The notes beneath the pieces are model-generated. The model ran no database searches. It had not been told where the DNA came from and worked only from the letters and a program-made list of their open reading frames with translations. From positions 1 to 64,000 of the forward strand of contig CALJGI010000029.1 in assembly GCA_938074045.1 (NCBI GenBank): a stretch of DNA of 64,000 nt. Reading direction: 5' to 3'. The translations under genes were made by a program, and so were the position numbers. Source of the stretch: an uncultured Halieaceae bacterium. GTDB lineage: Bacteria > Pseudomonadota > Gammaproteobacteria > Pseudomonadales > Halieaceae. This document shows positions 27,605-35,970 of the stretch, in pieces. Within the stretch, counting starts at the first letter, position 1. Each line of letters opens with the position of its first letter.

Positions 27605-27634
27605 TGATCGGATTCCGGCAACGGTGCGTACACC
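27605..27634 (+). promoter_or_regulatory. Possible sigma-E promoter of the SRPBCC-SDR gene
   Basis: Plus strand: TGATCG (one mismatch) at 27605-27610, 18 bases, then TACACC at 27629-27634. A start near 27641 would place ATG 27664 23 bases downstream, with an AAGGGA ribosome site. This also argues against the longer open frame beginning at 27601. Confidence 0.45.
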
Positions 27635-27663
27635 TCTGCATCAGCACACACCAAGGGATCCAC

Positions 27664-29106
27664 ATGATCAAGTTACAAGAAACTATTCACGTCAACCGCC
27701 AACCAGCCGACATCTACATCTACCTCAAAAATTTCGCTTCTTGTGCCGAATGGGACCCGACAGTCATCGAGGCCAAACTCACCTCTGCCGGCCCCATAAC
27801 AGTTGGCAGCGAATTCCGCGTTAAATGCGCGCTTCCTGTGGGTTCCATCACCCTGAACTATACTATTGAGGAGTTGATAGAAAACGAAAAGATAGTTCTA
27901 CGCGGAACATCTCGCTTTTTCGAAGTCCTCGACACTATCCAAATTCAAAGTACCGCAGGTGCCGTGCACCTGATCTACACTGCGGAATTTGAATTCAATG
28001 GAGCCTTGGCCTCCCTTGAGAAGCAGTTCCGCCCGGGCTTGATCAAAATGGGAGAGGAATCCATTCAACATGGCTTGAAAATAGCCCTGGATGACAACTT
28101 TCCCGCGCCCACACAATCCAGAAAATCCAGTCTCGAGGATAAGTTGATTGTTCCGGGAATTTCCCGATTTACCCGGCGTGGATACCGCCTCGGCAGAAAG
28201 ATCTGGAACCCTGTTTCAGCGAACATCACGGGTAAGCATGTGCTTCTCACCGGGTCTACTGCGGGTCTCGGGCTTTCTGCCGCCAGACAACTCGCCAGCA
28301 TGGGCGCCAGCCTGACGTTGGTGGCAAGAGACAAACAAAAGGGCCAGGACCTGGTTGCTGAACTGAAACAAGCAACCGGAAACACCGATATTCACCTGGA
28401 GCTGGCCGATCTGGCGCTGATGAGTGACACAGACCGCCTCATTAACCGCCTGAAAAAGCGCGCCACACCAATAGACGTATGTATCAATAATGCCGGCGCA
28501 CTGTTCAATGAGTGGGCCCAGACAGCAGAGGGATTAGAGCGCAGTTTCGCGCTGCTCCTGCTATCGCCATATCGCCTTTTACTCGGAATTAAGCCGCTCC
28601 TCTCTGCGGGCTCACGTGTTATCAACGTGGTCTCCGGTGGCATGTACACGCAAAAGCTGAACGTCGACGAATTGCATACTCGCTCCAGGGGATACACCGG
28701 CGCAGTGGCCTATGCGAGGGCAAAGAGGGCAATGGTGGTGCTGACCGAGGAGCTTGCCAGGGAATGGGATGAAGACCACATTGTGGTCAACAGCATGCAT
28801 CCCGGATGGGCGGCTACACCCGGTGTAGAGTCTTCGCTGCCGGCATTTTATCGCCTCACCCAGCCGCTTCTAAGAACGCCGGAAGAAGGTGCCGACACCA
28901 TGGTGTGGCTGGCGGCAGCTACTGAAGCTGGCAAAGCCACGGGACAGCTGTTTCTGGATAGAGAGCCCCACAATACACATCTTTTGACATCAACCAGGGA
29001 GTCCGATCAGGAGAGAGCGCAGCTGTTGGAAATGATGGCTGAACTCGTGAATACCAGACCCAGTAAACTTGCAGGCTTCTTCGAGCCCTCAGAGCAGGCG
29101 GCCTGA
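27664..29106 (+). CDS. SRPBCC-SDR fusion protein
   Basis: 480 residues from ATG 27664. Residues 1-140 are a START/SRPBCC-like lipid-binding fold ([27 protein letters not shown]). About 185-440 form a short-chain dehydrogenase with [15 protein letters not shown] (NAD(P) binding), CINNAGAL, a YARAK catalytic Tyr-Lys pair and the [10 protein letters not shown] loop. This SDR type is related to retinol-dehydrogenase/oxidoreductase DHRS families. Fusing a hydrophobic-ligand domain to an oxidoreductase suggests a lipid, sterol or retinoid substrate held by the first domain. The gene starts next to folE and near the CFA operon, so it may share the regulon. Confidence 0.82.
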   Translation: MIKLQETIHVNRQPADIYIYLKNFASCAEWDPTVIEAKLTSAGPITVGSEFRVKCALPVGSITLNYTIEELIENEKIVLRGTSRFFEVLDTIQIQSTAGAVHLIYTAEFEFNGALASLEKQFRPGLIKMGEESIQHGLKIALDDNFPAPTQSRKSSLEDKLIVPGISRFTRRGYRLGRKIWNPVSANITGKHVLLTGSTAGLGLSAARQLASMGASLTLVARDKQKGQDLVAELKQATGNTDIHLELADLALMSDTDRLINRLKKRATPIDVCINNAGALFNEWAQTAEGLERSFALLLLSPYRLLLGIKPLLSAGSRVINVVSGGMYTQKLNVDELHTRSRGYTGAVAYARAKRAMVVLTEELAREWDEDHIVVNSMHPGWAATPGVESSLPAFYRLTQPLLRTPEEGADTMVWLAAATEAGKATGQLFLDREPHNTHLLTSTRESDQERAQLLEMMAELVNTRPSKLAGFFEPSEQAA

Positions 29107-29240
29107 GTCAGTAAATAATCAGAGACGTTCCTGCAAAGACTTTTGTTTGCACCCGAACTGAAGGCGGCACCGCTCTGCTAAGTGCATCGACAGATCAGAA
29201 CTGCGCTGTGGCCTCAGCCCACCACGGGTCTTGAGATAGG

Positions 29241-30080
29241 CTACCTTGTGACTCGCGCATTGATCCAAGCGACTACCTGGACAAATATTGAATCCTGTTC
29301 CGGCTCGTTGAATATTTCGTGAAACAACCCCGGGAAAATATGCAGCTCTTTGTCGTTAGAACCGATGTTTTCGTCAAGAAAAACAGAGCCAGAGGGAGAT
29401 GCCATCACATCGGCTCCCCCGTGCAGCAGTAACATGGGGAGCGTTATCTCGGCAGCCCGGGCCTGTATCCTGTCCATGCCGCGGAACAGTTCAGATACCA
29501 TGCGTGCACTCATCTTGCCGTGGAACACCAGAGGATCGGCATCATAGCGAGCGACTTCTTCCGGAACTCGACTAATGCCACTGGAATCCAACTGCAACAC
29601 CCCTGCCGTTGGGAAAAAACGGGAAAGAAAGCGGATCAAAAACATTTGTAGAAAACCAGGCTGCAAATCGCTCTTGATCGCCGGCCCGGATAATACACAG
29701 GCGGCAAACTGGTCCTGATGATCGACCAGATAATTGGTAGCTATCAAACCACCCATACTATGACCTAATAAAATCCTCGGCACTTCAGTAAACGCGTCTG
29801 CCAATTGTTGCTGAAATGCTACCAGGGTTTTGAGGTAGTGATCGAAGGAATCGACCGTGCCATAAGTGCCGGAGGATTGCCCATGGTTGGGGTGATCGTA
29901 ACTCGCAACAGCAAACCCCTGCTCGACCAGATAGGCAGCCAGATGATAGTAGCGACCACAGTGTTCTCCAGCACCGTGTACAATCACGACGAGCGCTCGT
30001 GGCGAGTTTTCCGGAAGCCAGTATCGATAATAAATTGACGCCTCGTCTGGGCCTGTAAATGTACCGTCCTGCTCTTTCAT
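29241..30080 (-). CDS. Alpha/beta hydrolase, monoacylglycerol lipase-like
   Basis: 279 residues from ATG 30080, which shares one base with the gpsA stop (TGATG). VVIVHGAGEHCGRYYHLAAYL supplies the oxyanion HG, LLGHSMGGLIATN the nucleophile Ser, and HGGADVMASPSG and LFHEIFNEPE the Asp and His. Family members hydrolyse monoacylglycerols or lysophospholipids. The position behind gpsA and near plsB suggests return of glycerol and acyl chains to phospholipid synthesis. No signal peptide is seen, so it is cytoplasmic. Confidence 0.85.
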   Translation of the reverse strand: MKEQDGTFTGPDEASIYYRYWLPENSPRALVVIVHGAGEHCGRYYHLAAYLVEQGFAVASYDHPNHGQSSGTYGTVDSFDHYLKTLVAFQQQLADAFTEVPRILLGHSMGGLIATNYLVDHQDQFAACVLSGPAIKSDLQPGFLQMFLIRFLSRFFPTAGVLQLDSSGISRVPEEVARYDADPLVFHGKMSARMVSELFRGMDRIQARAAEITLPMLLLHGGADVMASPSGSVFLDENIGSNDKELHIFPGLFHEIFNEPEQDSIFVQVVAWINARVTR

Positions 30081-31081
30081 CAACCTGGCTCCGATTCTGC
30101 ACCTGGGTGCACCCGTAATAATCCGCGAAACGCACGACTAGCAGTCCCACCCTCCTGCACTACACGATAAACATCGGCGGCTATGGGCATTTCCACACCG
30201 TGTTTCTCAGCTAGCGCCATGACGGCAGGAGCACTCTTGACCCCCTCTGCCACCATCACCATCTGTTCAATGATCTCCTCGATACTACGACCCTTGCCCA
30301 GCTCTACACCCACGTGTCTGTTGCGGCTCTGAGGGCTGGTGCAGGTTGCAATCATATCGCCCATTCCCGCCAAACCAGCAAAAGTCTCCGCGCGCCCTCC
30401 CATGGCCACACCCAAACGGGTAACCTCCGCCAGGCCGCGAGTAATAAGTGCAGAACGGGTGTTATCACCCGCGCCCTGTCCGTCACCCATACCCACGGCT
30501 ATGGCGATTATGTTTTTCAATACTCCGCCGAGCTCGCACCCGATAACATCATCGTTGGTGTAAACGCGGAACAATCCGCTGCGAAACACATTCTGAAGTT
30601 CCCCAACAATCGTCTGATCCTCCATGGCGACCACGCTGGCAGCGGCTTGCCCTGCCATGATCTCCCGCGCCAGGTTAGGGCCGGTCAACACACCGACAGG
30701 ATGTCCCGGAAGTATTTCTTTAACAATTTCGGTCATGCGCATGCCGGAATCGAGTTCCAGGCCCTTGGTCAGGCTGATGACTGGAACCCAAGCCCGCAGC
30801 ATGGGTTTTACTTGCTCAAGCACCGCTCGAAAACCCTGGGAAGGTACACCCATCACCAAAACATCCACTCCACTGACCGCTTCTTCCAGGTCGGTAGTGG
30901 CAACCAGAGAGGGAGGTAATACTGCATCTGGTAGATATTTGTGGTTGGTACGGTGTTCATTGATTTCAGCCACGGTAGCCGCATCCCGCGCCCACAGTGT
31001 GATGGGCGCGTTGCGTGCGACCAGAGCGGCAACTGTAGTGCCCCAGGAGCCTCCACCCAATAAACCTACCTTAAGTTGCAT
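30080..31081 (-). CDS. gpsA: Glycerol-3-phosphate dehydrogenase [NAD(P)+]
   Basis: 333 residues. Reduces dihydroxyacetone phosphate to sn-glycerol 3-phosphate for phospholipids. GLLGGGSWGTTVAALVA is the nucleotide-binding loop at 6-22. Also seen are NHKYLPDAVLP, the SLTKGLELDSG segment, VGVLTGPNLAREIM, GCELGGVLKNIIAIAVGMGDG with the catalytic Lys, and the GLAEVTRLGVAMGGRAETFAGLAGMGDMIATC signature. Length is standard. It lies 59 bases downstream of plsB, so the substrate and the acyltransferase are encoded together. Confidence 0.96.
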   Translation of the reverse strand: MQLKVGLLGGGSWGTTVAALVARNAPITLWARDAATVAEINEHRTNHKYLPDAVLPPSLVATTDLEEAVSGVDVLVMGVPSQGFRAVLEQVKPMLRAWVPVISLTKGLELDSGMRMTEIVKEILPGHPVGVLTGPNLAREIMAGQAAASVVAMEDQTIVGELQNVFRSGLFRVYTNDDVIGCELGGVLKNIIAIAVGMGDGQGAGDNTRSALITRGLAEVTRLGVAMGGRAETFAGLAGMGDMIATCTSPQSRNRHVGVELGKGRSIEEIIEQMVMVAEGVKSAPAVMALAEKHGVEMPIAADVYRVVQEGGTASRAFRGLLRVHPGAESEPG

Positions 31082-31140
31082 TCTTGAAACTCCTGTTCTA
31101 ATCCGGGCTGTACCTGAAAAGGCCGATAAATTTGCTCACC

Positions 31141-33444
31141 TCAATGCTGCCCACTACCCGGCAGTGCCGCTGCGCGAATGCGTTCCAGCTGTATAGCCAG
31201 CTCTCTGAATTCCTGTGCCATGGCACGCCGCTTCTGCGACAGGGTTTCATCACCACCGGCGACCAAGCCAAGATTGTCCAGTAATTTGTAACCATTCTGG
31301 AACAGCAGTTTACCGATGGAGGCCTCACTGCTGATTCGACGCTGCAAATAGGCTTGACGCCCGTAGGTCAGGGCGAGCGCAATGCAGGCCTTTTCATCTA
31401 AGGTATCCCCGGGCTCAAGCCGGGCAAATATATCAGCCACCACACGATAGGCTTCCACAAATGTAACCAACGTTGTGTGAGCGACCAGTGGCTCACAATT
31501 GATCAGCAACTGTACGGCGAAACCGGGTGTGGTGCCCAGTTGGCTTTCCCAATCAGGACCATAGTGCGCAAACTCCGCTCGCAGTTCTTCGCGAAATTCA
31601 TCCTTGGGCGCATAGAAAAATTCGAACTTGAAAAGGTCACGCAGATGTTCTGCCTCTCTCCAGAAGTCATCTGCGTCCGCACCCTCTTGCCCGGCTATAA
31701 CAGACAGTGCCAATTCTCCAATCGCCTTGGTGACAAAAAAATGAATGATGGTATTGCGGTAGTAATTTGCTACCCCGTGTTGATCAGGTGCAATGGTGTA
31801 GACAACTTCAGGGCCCTCGTCATAGCGTGTAATTAACCCGTTGGTTACCAGAACATCTGAAAGTGCTTTCAACTGACCCCGGCTTTCAGGCTCAAAATCA
31901 CTACTGATACGTATCCCACGTGCCTTTGCCCACCCCACCAGTCGTGTAAGCTCTCTGATCATTTCAGCCTCAGTAAGGGCACGGGGTGTTACGCCGAGGA
32001 GCACCATCGTAGATAACGCCGCCAGAGTGATTGGGGTCACGCGATTGGCTTCCACGCCAACCTGAAAGGCTATTTTTGACAGTGCGAGGCTATCCTCAGG
32101 GTCCGGCGCAATAGGCAGCACTACCGGCTCACCAAAATCGACATAGATGCGGCCCAAGGGTTGTTTCAGGCCCCGCAGGTAGCCGATAAACCAACGCAAG
32201 CTTTCTGGCTGCTTGGTTGCGCCCGCCTGCTCACTGGCATAATCACCTACATCCCCGATCAGGTCATAGTTGATTGCGGCGGGAATAATGTGAAGATTGT
32301 GAGCGTCGGTGGCATGCGCGGCGCCTACAACGTATTTCAGCAGCCCATAACGCGGAGGCATTAACTTCCCCACCCGCGAGCGGGTACCTTCAAACGCCCA
32401 GGAAAACGGAAAGCGTTTTTCCAGCAGATAGCCGATGTACTGCCGCAGCACCATTTTGTAGAGCAGATCATCTTTAAAATCGCGCCGTATGAAAATGGCC
32501 CCCGCACGACGGGCTACGTAACCCAGTCCGGCGAAAGCCATATTGACACCACCCATGGTATGCGGTGCTGGGAAGTCATGCTCAAAAAAGAGATGCTGCA
32601 TGGTGAAACCGTCGACATGGGTTTTATGCGTCCACAATATCGCTGCAGGATGCTCCCGGGTGATCTGCCGCACATGCGCCAGTCGCTCATTATCCACAAC
32701 GACATCTTCGTCATACCCAAGCGAAATGATTAACAGGTTGAGGCGCTCCATGACGTCCAGCCAGAAGGTGCGCGGCGTTGCAATCAGCTCTTTCATTATA
32801 CCAGCCGCTTCAGCATGCAGATCGTCCAACCCCCTTCCGGTCTGCTTGGCGACCTGCGCTATCGCCACTCGAAATTTTTCGCTCGCCCGCAGATTCACGG
32901 CCACGCGACGCGGCACCTTGTAGCGACCACCCTGTAACCGTCGTTCAGCGATATCCAATGCCAGACCTGCCTGACCAGCGATATAGCTGGCAAAGCCCGC
33001 GTCACCATCATCTTCAACGGCAAGGGCATCAAACCGATTGCGCAGATCGGCAAGTGTGGCCGAATCTGCCGCAATGCATACCGCACGATCCGGGTCATTA
33101 CGTAATATACGGCGAGCTTTTCCCGGGCGCGGACGACGGGGGTTTCCACCCAGTAAATCCCGTATCCGCGGCCTCGCATCCTTCTGATCCACTGAACTGA
33201 TCCACGCCACGCGCAGCGGTATCAAACATGTCTCAGGGGGTAAATTCAGGACGGAAATCAGTGCAGCGCTATCAATCTGTTCGGGATTGCGTCCAATACG
33301 CAGCACGACCTTGTCGGCACTGACAGCATTTTCACCACCGGTTTCCAGTAACCATTGGTCGAGCAGCGCTTCCTCTACCACATGCGAGGCATCGAGTAAA
33401 AACAGCGGCTTACCGTCGATCTGATTAGGCCAGGGGCTGGTCAA
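31141..33444 (-). CDS. plsB: Glycerol-3-phosphate acyltransferase
   Basis: 767 residues, within the usual range of PlsB (about 800). Adds the first acyl chain to sn-glycerol 3-phosphate at the inner membrane. The acyltransferase motifs are in order: WTHKTHVDGF (HX4D, near residue 275), GAIFIRRDF, FEGTRSRVGKL and IIPAAINYD. The C-terminal half is the long helical PlsB extension. Start is TTG 33444 in a TTGA overlap with the stop of the HAD-PlsC gene, so translation of the two is coupled. Confidence 0.92.
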   Translation of the reverse strand: MTSPWPNQIDGKPLFLLDASHVVEEALLDQWLLETGGENAVSADKVVLRIGRNPEQIDSAALISVLNLPPETCLIPLRVAWISSVDQKDARPRIRDLLGGNPRRPRPGKARRILRNDPDRAVCIAADSATLADLRNRFDALAVEDDGDAGFASYIAGQAGLALDIAERRLQGGRYKVPRRVAVNLRASEKFRVAIAQVAKQTGRGLDDLHAEAAGIMKELIATPRTFWLDVMERLNLLIISLGYDEDVVVDNERLAHVRQITREHPAAILWTHKTHVDGFTMQHLFFEHDFPAPHTMGGVNMAFAGLGYVARRAGAIFIRRDFKDDLLYKMVLRQYIGYLLEKRFPFSWAFEGTRSRVGKLMPPRYGLLKYVVGAAHATDAHNLHIIPAAINYDLIGDVGDYASEQAGATKQPESLRWFIGYLRGLKQPLGRIYVDFGEPVVLPIAPDPEDSLALSKIAFQVGVEANRVTPITLAALSTMVLLGVTPRALTEAEMIRELTRLVGWAKARGIRISSDFEPESRGQLKALSDVLVTNGLITRYDEGPEVVYTIAPDQHGVANYYRNTIIHFFVTKAIGELALSVIAGQEGADADDFWREAEHLRDLFKFEFFYAPKDEFREELRAEFAHYGPDWESQLGTTPGFAVQLLINCEPLVAHTTLVTFVEAYRVVADIFARLEPGDTLDEKACIALALTYGRQAYLQRRISSEASIGKLLFQNGYKLLDNLGLVAGGDETLSQKRRAMAQEFRELAIQLERIRAAALPGSGQH

Positions 33445-35051
33445 GACCGTTGACTCCCAGCGCGGGATCCAGATTGTGTTCTAGCTTTCGGCTTGGCTTT
33501 TGCCCTTGCTGCCGGTTTAGCTTTTGCCTTTGGTTTTGCCTTTGGTTTTGCTTTGGCTTTTGCTTTGGCTTTAGCCTTGGTCTCGGTCTTGGCTTTTTGC
33601 TCGGTTTTTTCAGTCTCTTGCATGCCACGTAGTTTCAACGCATCAACAAACATGCCACGAACTTCGGCCACATGTTTATTGATAGATCCCACCGACCAAT
33701 CACTGGTGTCCACCGGCGGCAAAATTTCAACCTCTACCGTGGCGGGCCGGAAAATAAAATCGCCCTTTGGCGCCACGTCCAGCGCGTTGTGAATCACTAT
33801 AGGTACGATGGGAACACCAGCTTGCATGGCCAGGTGGAACGCGCCTTTTTTGAACGGTGCCAGCTTCGGTGATACGGTTCTTGTACCCTCCGGTGCAATA
33901 CAAACGCTTTTACCCTCGTTTTGCATCACGTCAACGAGCGGCTGCATCGCTTCAATAGCGCTGGATGCATTTTTGCGATCGATCAGTACCACACCACCAA
34001 ACTGCATAACCTGACCAATCACCGGCATTTTTCGAATTTCTTCCTTGCCCACACCTGCAATGTCGCGACGCAACAATCGCGAGACAATAACCACATCCGC
34101 TTTGCTTTGGTGATTGAATACAAACACTGCTGGACGCTCCGACCAGAGGTTTTCCTCTCCCCTCACTTCCAGGTTCAAACCAATAATGGCGCTCGCCATA
34201 TCAGCAAACAGAGAGAATGAAAAGTTCTGCGCCTCACGTCGGGAACCGGTTAGCGCCCAAATAGGAAGGCCGGCGGCGAAGGCCCCCACCAGGCTCCCAG
34301 TGGCCGCCACCGAACGGGTCCAATCCATGATGCCGGGCCGCCCGCGACTGGCGAAACGCCTGATCGGCCAGCCACGTTTCTCGGCGACAGCGGTCAACTT
34401 GCGATTGGGGTTCAGGGGCCGGGGCTTACCTACCCGTTCCAGCAGCTCGATATCGTCATAACTGTCAGAATAGAAAAAGCTGGCATCGAGGTCCACACCA
34501 AACTCTTTAGCGAGTTGCTCCGCGGCATCGACTTTGCCTTGACCAAAGCACGTGGGCCGCTCAACGGCTCCGGTAAACTTTCCATCGCTGAGCTCAAGGT
34601 GAGTACAGAGCACGTGTTCTATATCCAGATCTCTGGCGGCGGGGTTTAACTGATAAGGTGTAGCCGAAGAAATGATGGCTACCGTATGTCCCTTATCAAG
34701 ATGAGCATCTATCAATGCTCTGGATTCAGGATAGATCAACTTGGCTATTTCTTTCTGATACAACTCCTCACTGAAGGCGATGTAATCCTCTTCCTCAATG
34801 CCGCGCATAAATTGTGAGGTGGCAATCATCATCGCTGAAAAACCGATGTTGCCCATCCCGAAACTGGTCATGGCTGCCACCAATTCCATAAATTCACGGG
34901 GTGATAGATCTCCTCGCCGAACCTGGCCCCGGATCAGAGCAACCGCTGAGAATCCAGAGATTATGGTTCCATCGAAATCAAACAGAGCCCCGATTTCTGG
35001 TCCGTCCGGTAAGTCCTGTATTTCAGCGAGTAGTTTTTGGTGACGGGGCAC
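33441..35051 (-). CDS. HAD phosphatase - 1-acylglycerol-3-phosphate acyltransferase (PlsC) fusion
   Basis: 536 residues. The N-terminal HAD-IB domain has IGALFDFDGTIISG (about 20-33), IISSATPYQL and YSDSYDDIELL. The C-terminal PlsC domain has FNHQSKADVVI (HX4D), GVVLIDRKN, PEGTRTVSPKLAPFKKGAFHLA and VPIVPIVIHNA. The PlsC part would make phosphatidate from lysophosphatidate; the HAD part may dephosphorylate a related lipid. The last ~60 residues are an almost pure Lys/Ala/Pro tract that could be a flexible, positively charged tail facing anionic lipid or nucleic acid. Start GTG 35051. Confidence 0.9.
   Translation of the reverse strand: MPRHQKLLAEIQDLPDGPEIGALFDFDGTIISGFSAVALIRGQVRRGDLSPREFMELVAAMTSFGMGNIGFSAMMIATSQFMRGIEEEDYIAFSEELYQKEIAKLIYPESRALIDAHLDKGHTVAIISSATPYQLNPAARDLDIEHVLCTHLELSDGKFTGAVERPTCFGQGKVDAAEQLAKEFGVDLDASFFYSDSYDDIELLERVGKPRPLNPNRKLTAVAEKRGWPIRRFASRGRPGIMDWTRSVAATGSLVGAFAAGLPIWALTGSRREAQNFSFSLFADMASAIIGLNLEVRGEENLWSERPAVFVFNHQSKADVVIVSRLLRRDIAGVGKEEIRKMPVIGQVMQFGGVVLIDRKNASSAIEAMQPLVDVMQNEGKSVCIAPEGTRTVSPKLAPFKKGAFHLAMQAGVPIVPIVIHNALDVAPKGDFIFRPATVEVEILPPVDTSDWSVGSINKHVAEVRGMFVDALKLRGMQETEKTEQKAKTETKAKAKAKAKAKPKAKPKAKAKPAARAKAKPKARTQSGSRAGSQRS
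33487..33600 (-). repeat. Low-complexity Lys-Ala coding repeat
   Basis: On the minus strand, short AAAGCC/AAAGCA-type units encode alternating Lys and Ala/Pro residues in the tail of the HAD-PlsC fusion. The repeat is imperfect and in frame. Confidence 0.7.
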
Positions 35052-35220
35052 GGGATATCCTCTACTTATAAATGATCAAATAAACCGGTGCTGGGTCCCT
35101 CCATCTCGACTCATCCGGTGGTCAAAGTATAACGCAAAGCCACGGCTTCGACTGCGCCGCCTCAGAGAGGCTATAATCGATCGCGGTTCGTATTGGAACC
35201 CCCTAAATCTGGAGCCGGAC

Positions 35221-35970
35221 ATGGCAGAAAAGGAAGCACCCTCAGGCCACAAAATTGATGAATTCGCCCGGCGGCTGTCTGCGGCAGAAAAACAGGATAC
35301 CCAAACCATCATGGCGGCAACCGTGTGCCTGCTCAGAAATGGCAATGCCGGGCTGGAGACTCTGATGCTACACAAAAATTCCAAAATCGCCTTTGGCGGA
35401 ATGTGGGTTTTCCCCGGTGGTCGGATAGATGACAACGACGCACCTGACGCAGACATAGAAGTCCGTGCCCGTGCCGCCGCCGTGCGCGAATCTCAGGAAG
35501 AAACAGGGCTGCAGATTGAATCCGCTCGAATGGTCTGGTTTTCCCATTGGACACCACCGGAGATCGGTAACCGACGTTTTGTCACCTGGTTTTATGCAGC
35601 TCCTGCACCCGAGGGAAATGTCGTCATAGACGACGGAGAAATTAAGGACAGCCAGTGGCTGTCACCCGTGAACGCACTTGCCAAGCACGCAGCAGGTGAG
35701 ATTGAACTGGCGCCCCCCACCTTTGTCACATTGTTCTATCTTTCAGATTACAGCGATGTTGAAGCAGCATTAAGCGGCCTATCGGAGCGAGGTCAACGCT
35801 ACTACGCCACACACATTTCTCAGCTCGAGGACGATCTGGTGGCGTTATGGCAGGGTGATGCGGGTTACGAGACCTGCGATCCGAGTGCTGAGGGATTGCG
35901 CCATCGACTGCGCATGAAGTCGGGTGGTTGGCAATTCGAAAACAGTGGTGCAGAGGCAGCCACCGGCTAA
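35221..35970 (+). CDS. NUDIX hydrolase
   Basis: 249 residues. The strand GMWVFPGGRIDDND precedes the Nudix helix RAAAVRESQEETGLQI (metal-binding REsqEE at about 90-94). There is an insertion between the GG and the REXXEE part, as in the NUDT19/CoA-pyrophosphatase-like branch. It hydrolyses a nucleoside diphosphate linked to another group; an acyl-CoA or NAD-type substrate is possible but unproven. It ends with a four-base convergent overlap with the LTA-synthase-like gene. Confidence 0.85.
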   Translation: MAEKEAPSGHKIDEFARRLSAAEKQDTQTIMAATVCLLRNGNAGLETLMLHKNSKIAFGGMWVFPGGRIDDNDAPDADIEVRARAAAVRESQEETGLQIESARMVWFSHWTPPEIGNRRFVTWFYAAPAPEGNVVIDDGEIKDSQWLSPVNALAKHAAGEIELAPPTFVTLFYLSDYSDVEAALSGLSERGQRYYATHISQLEDDLVALWQGDAGYETCDPSAEGLRHRLRMKSGGWQFENSGAEAATG

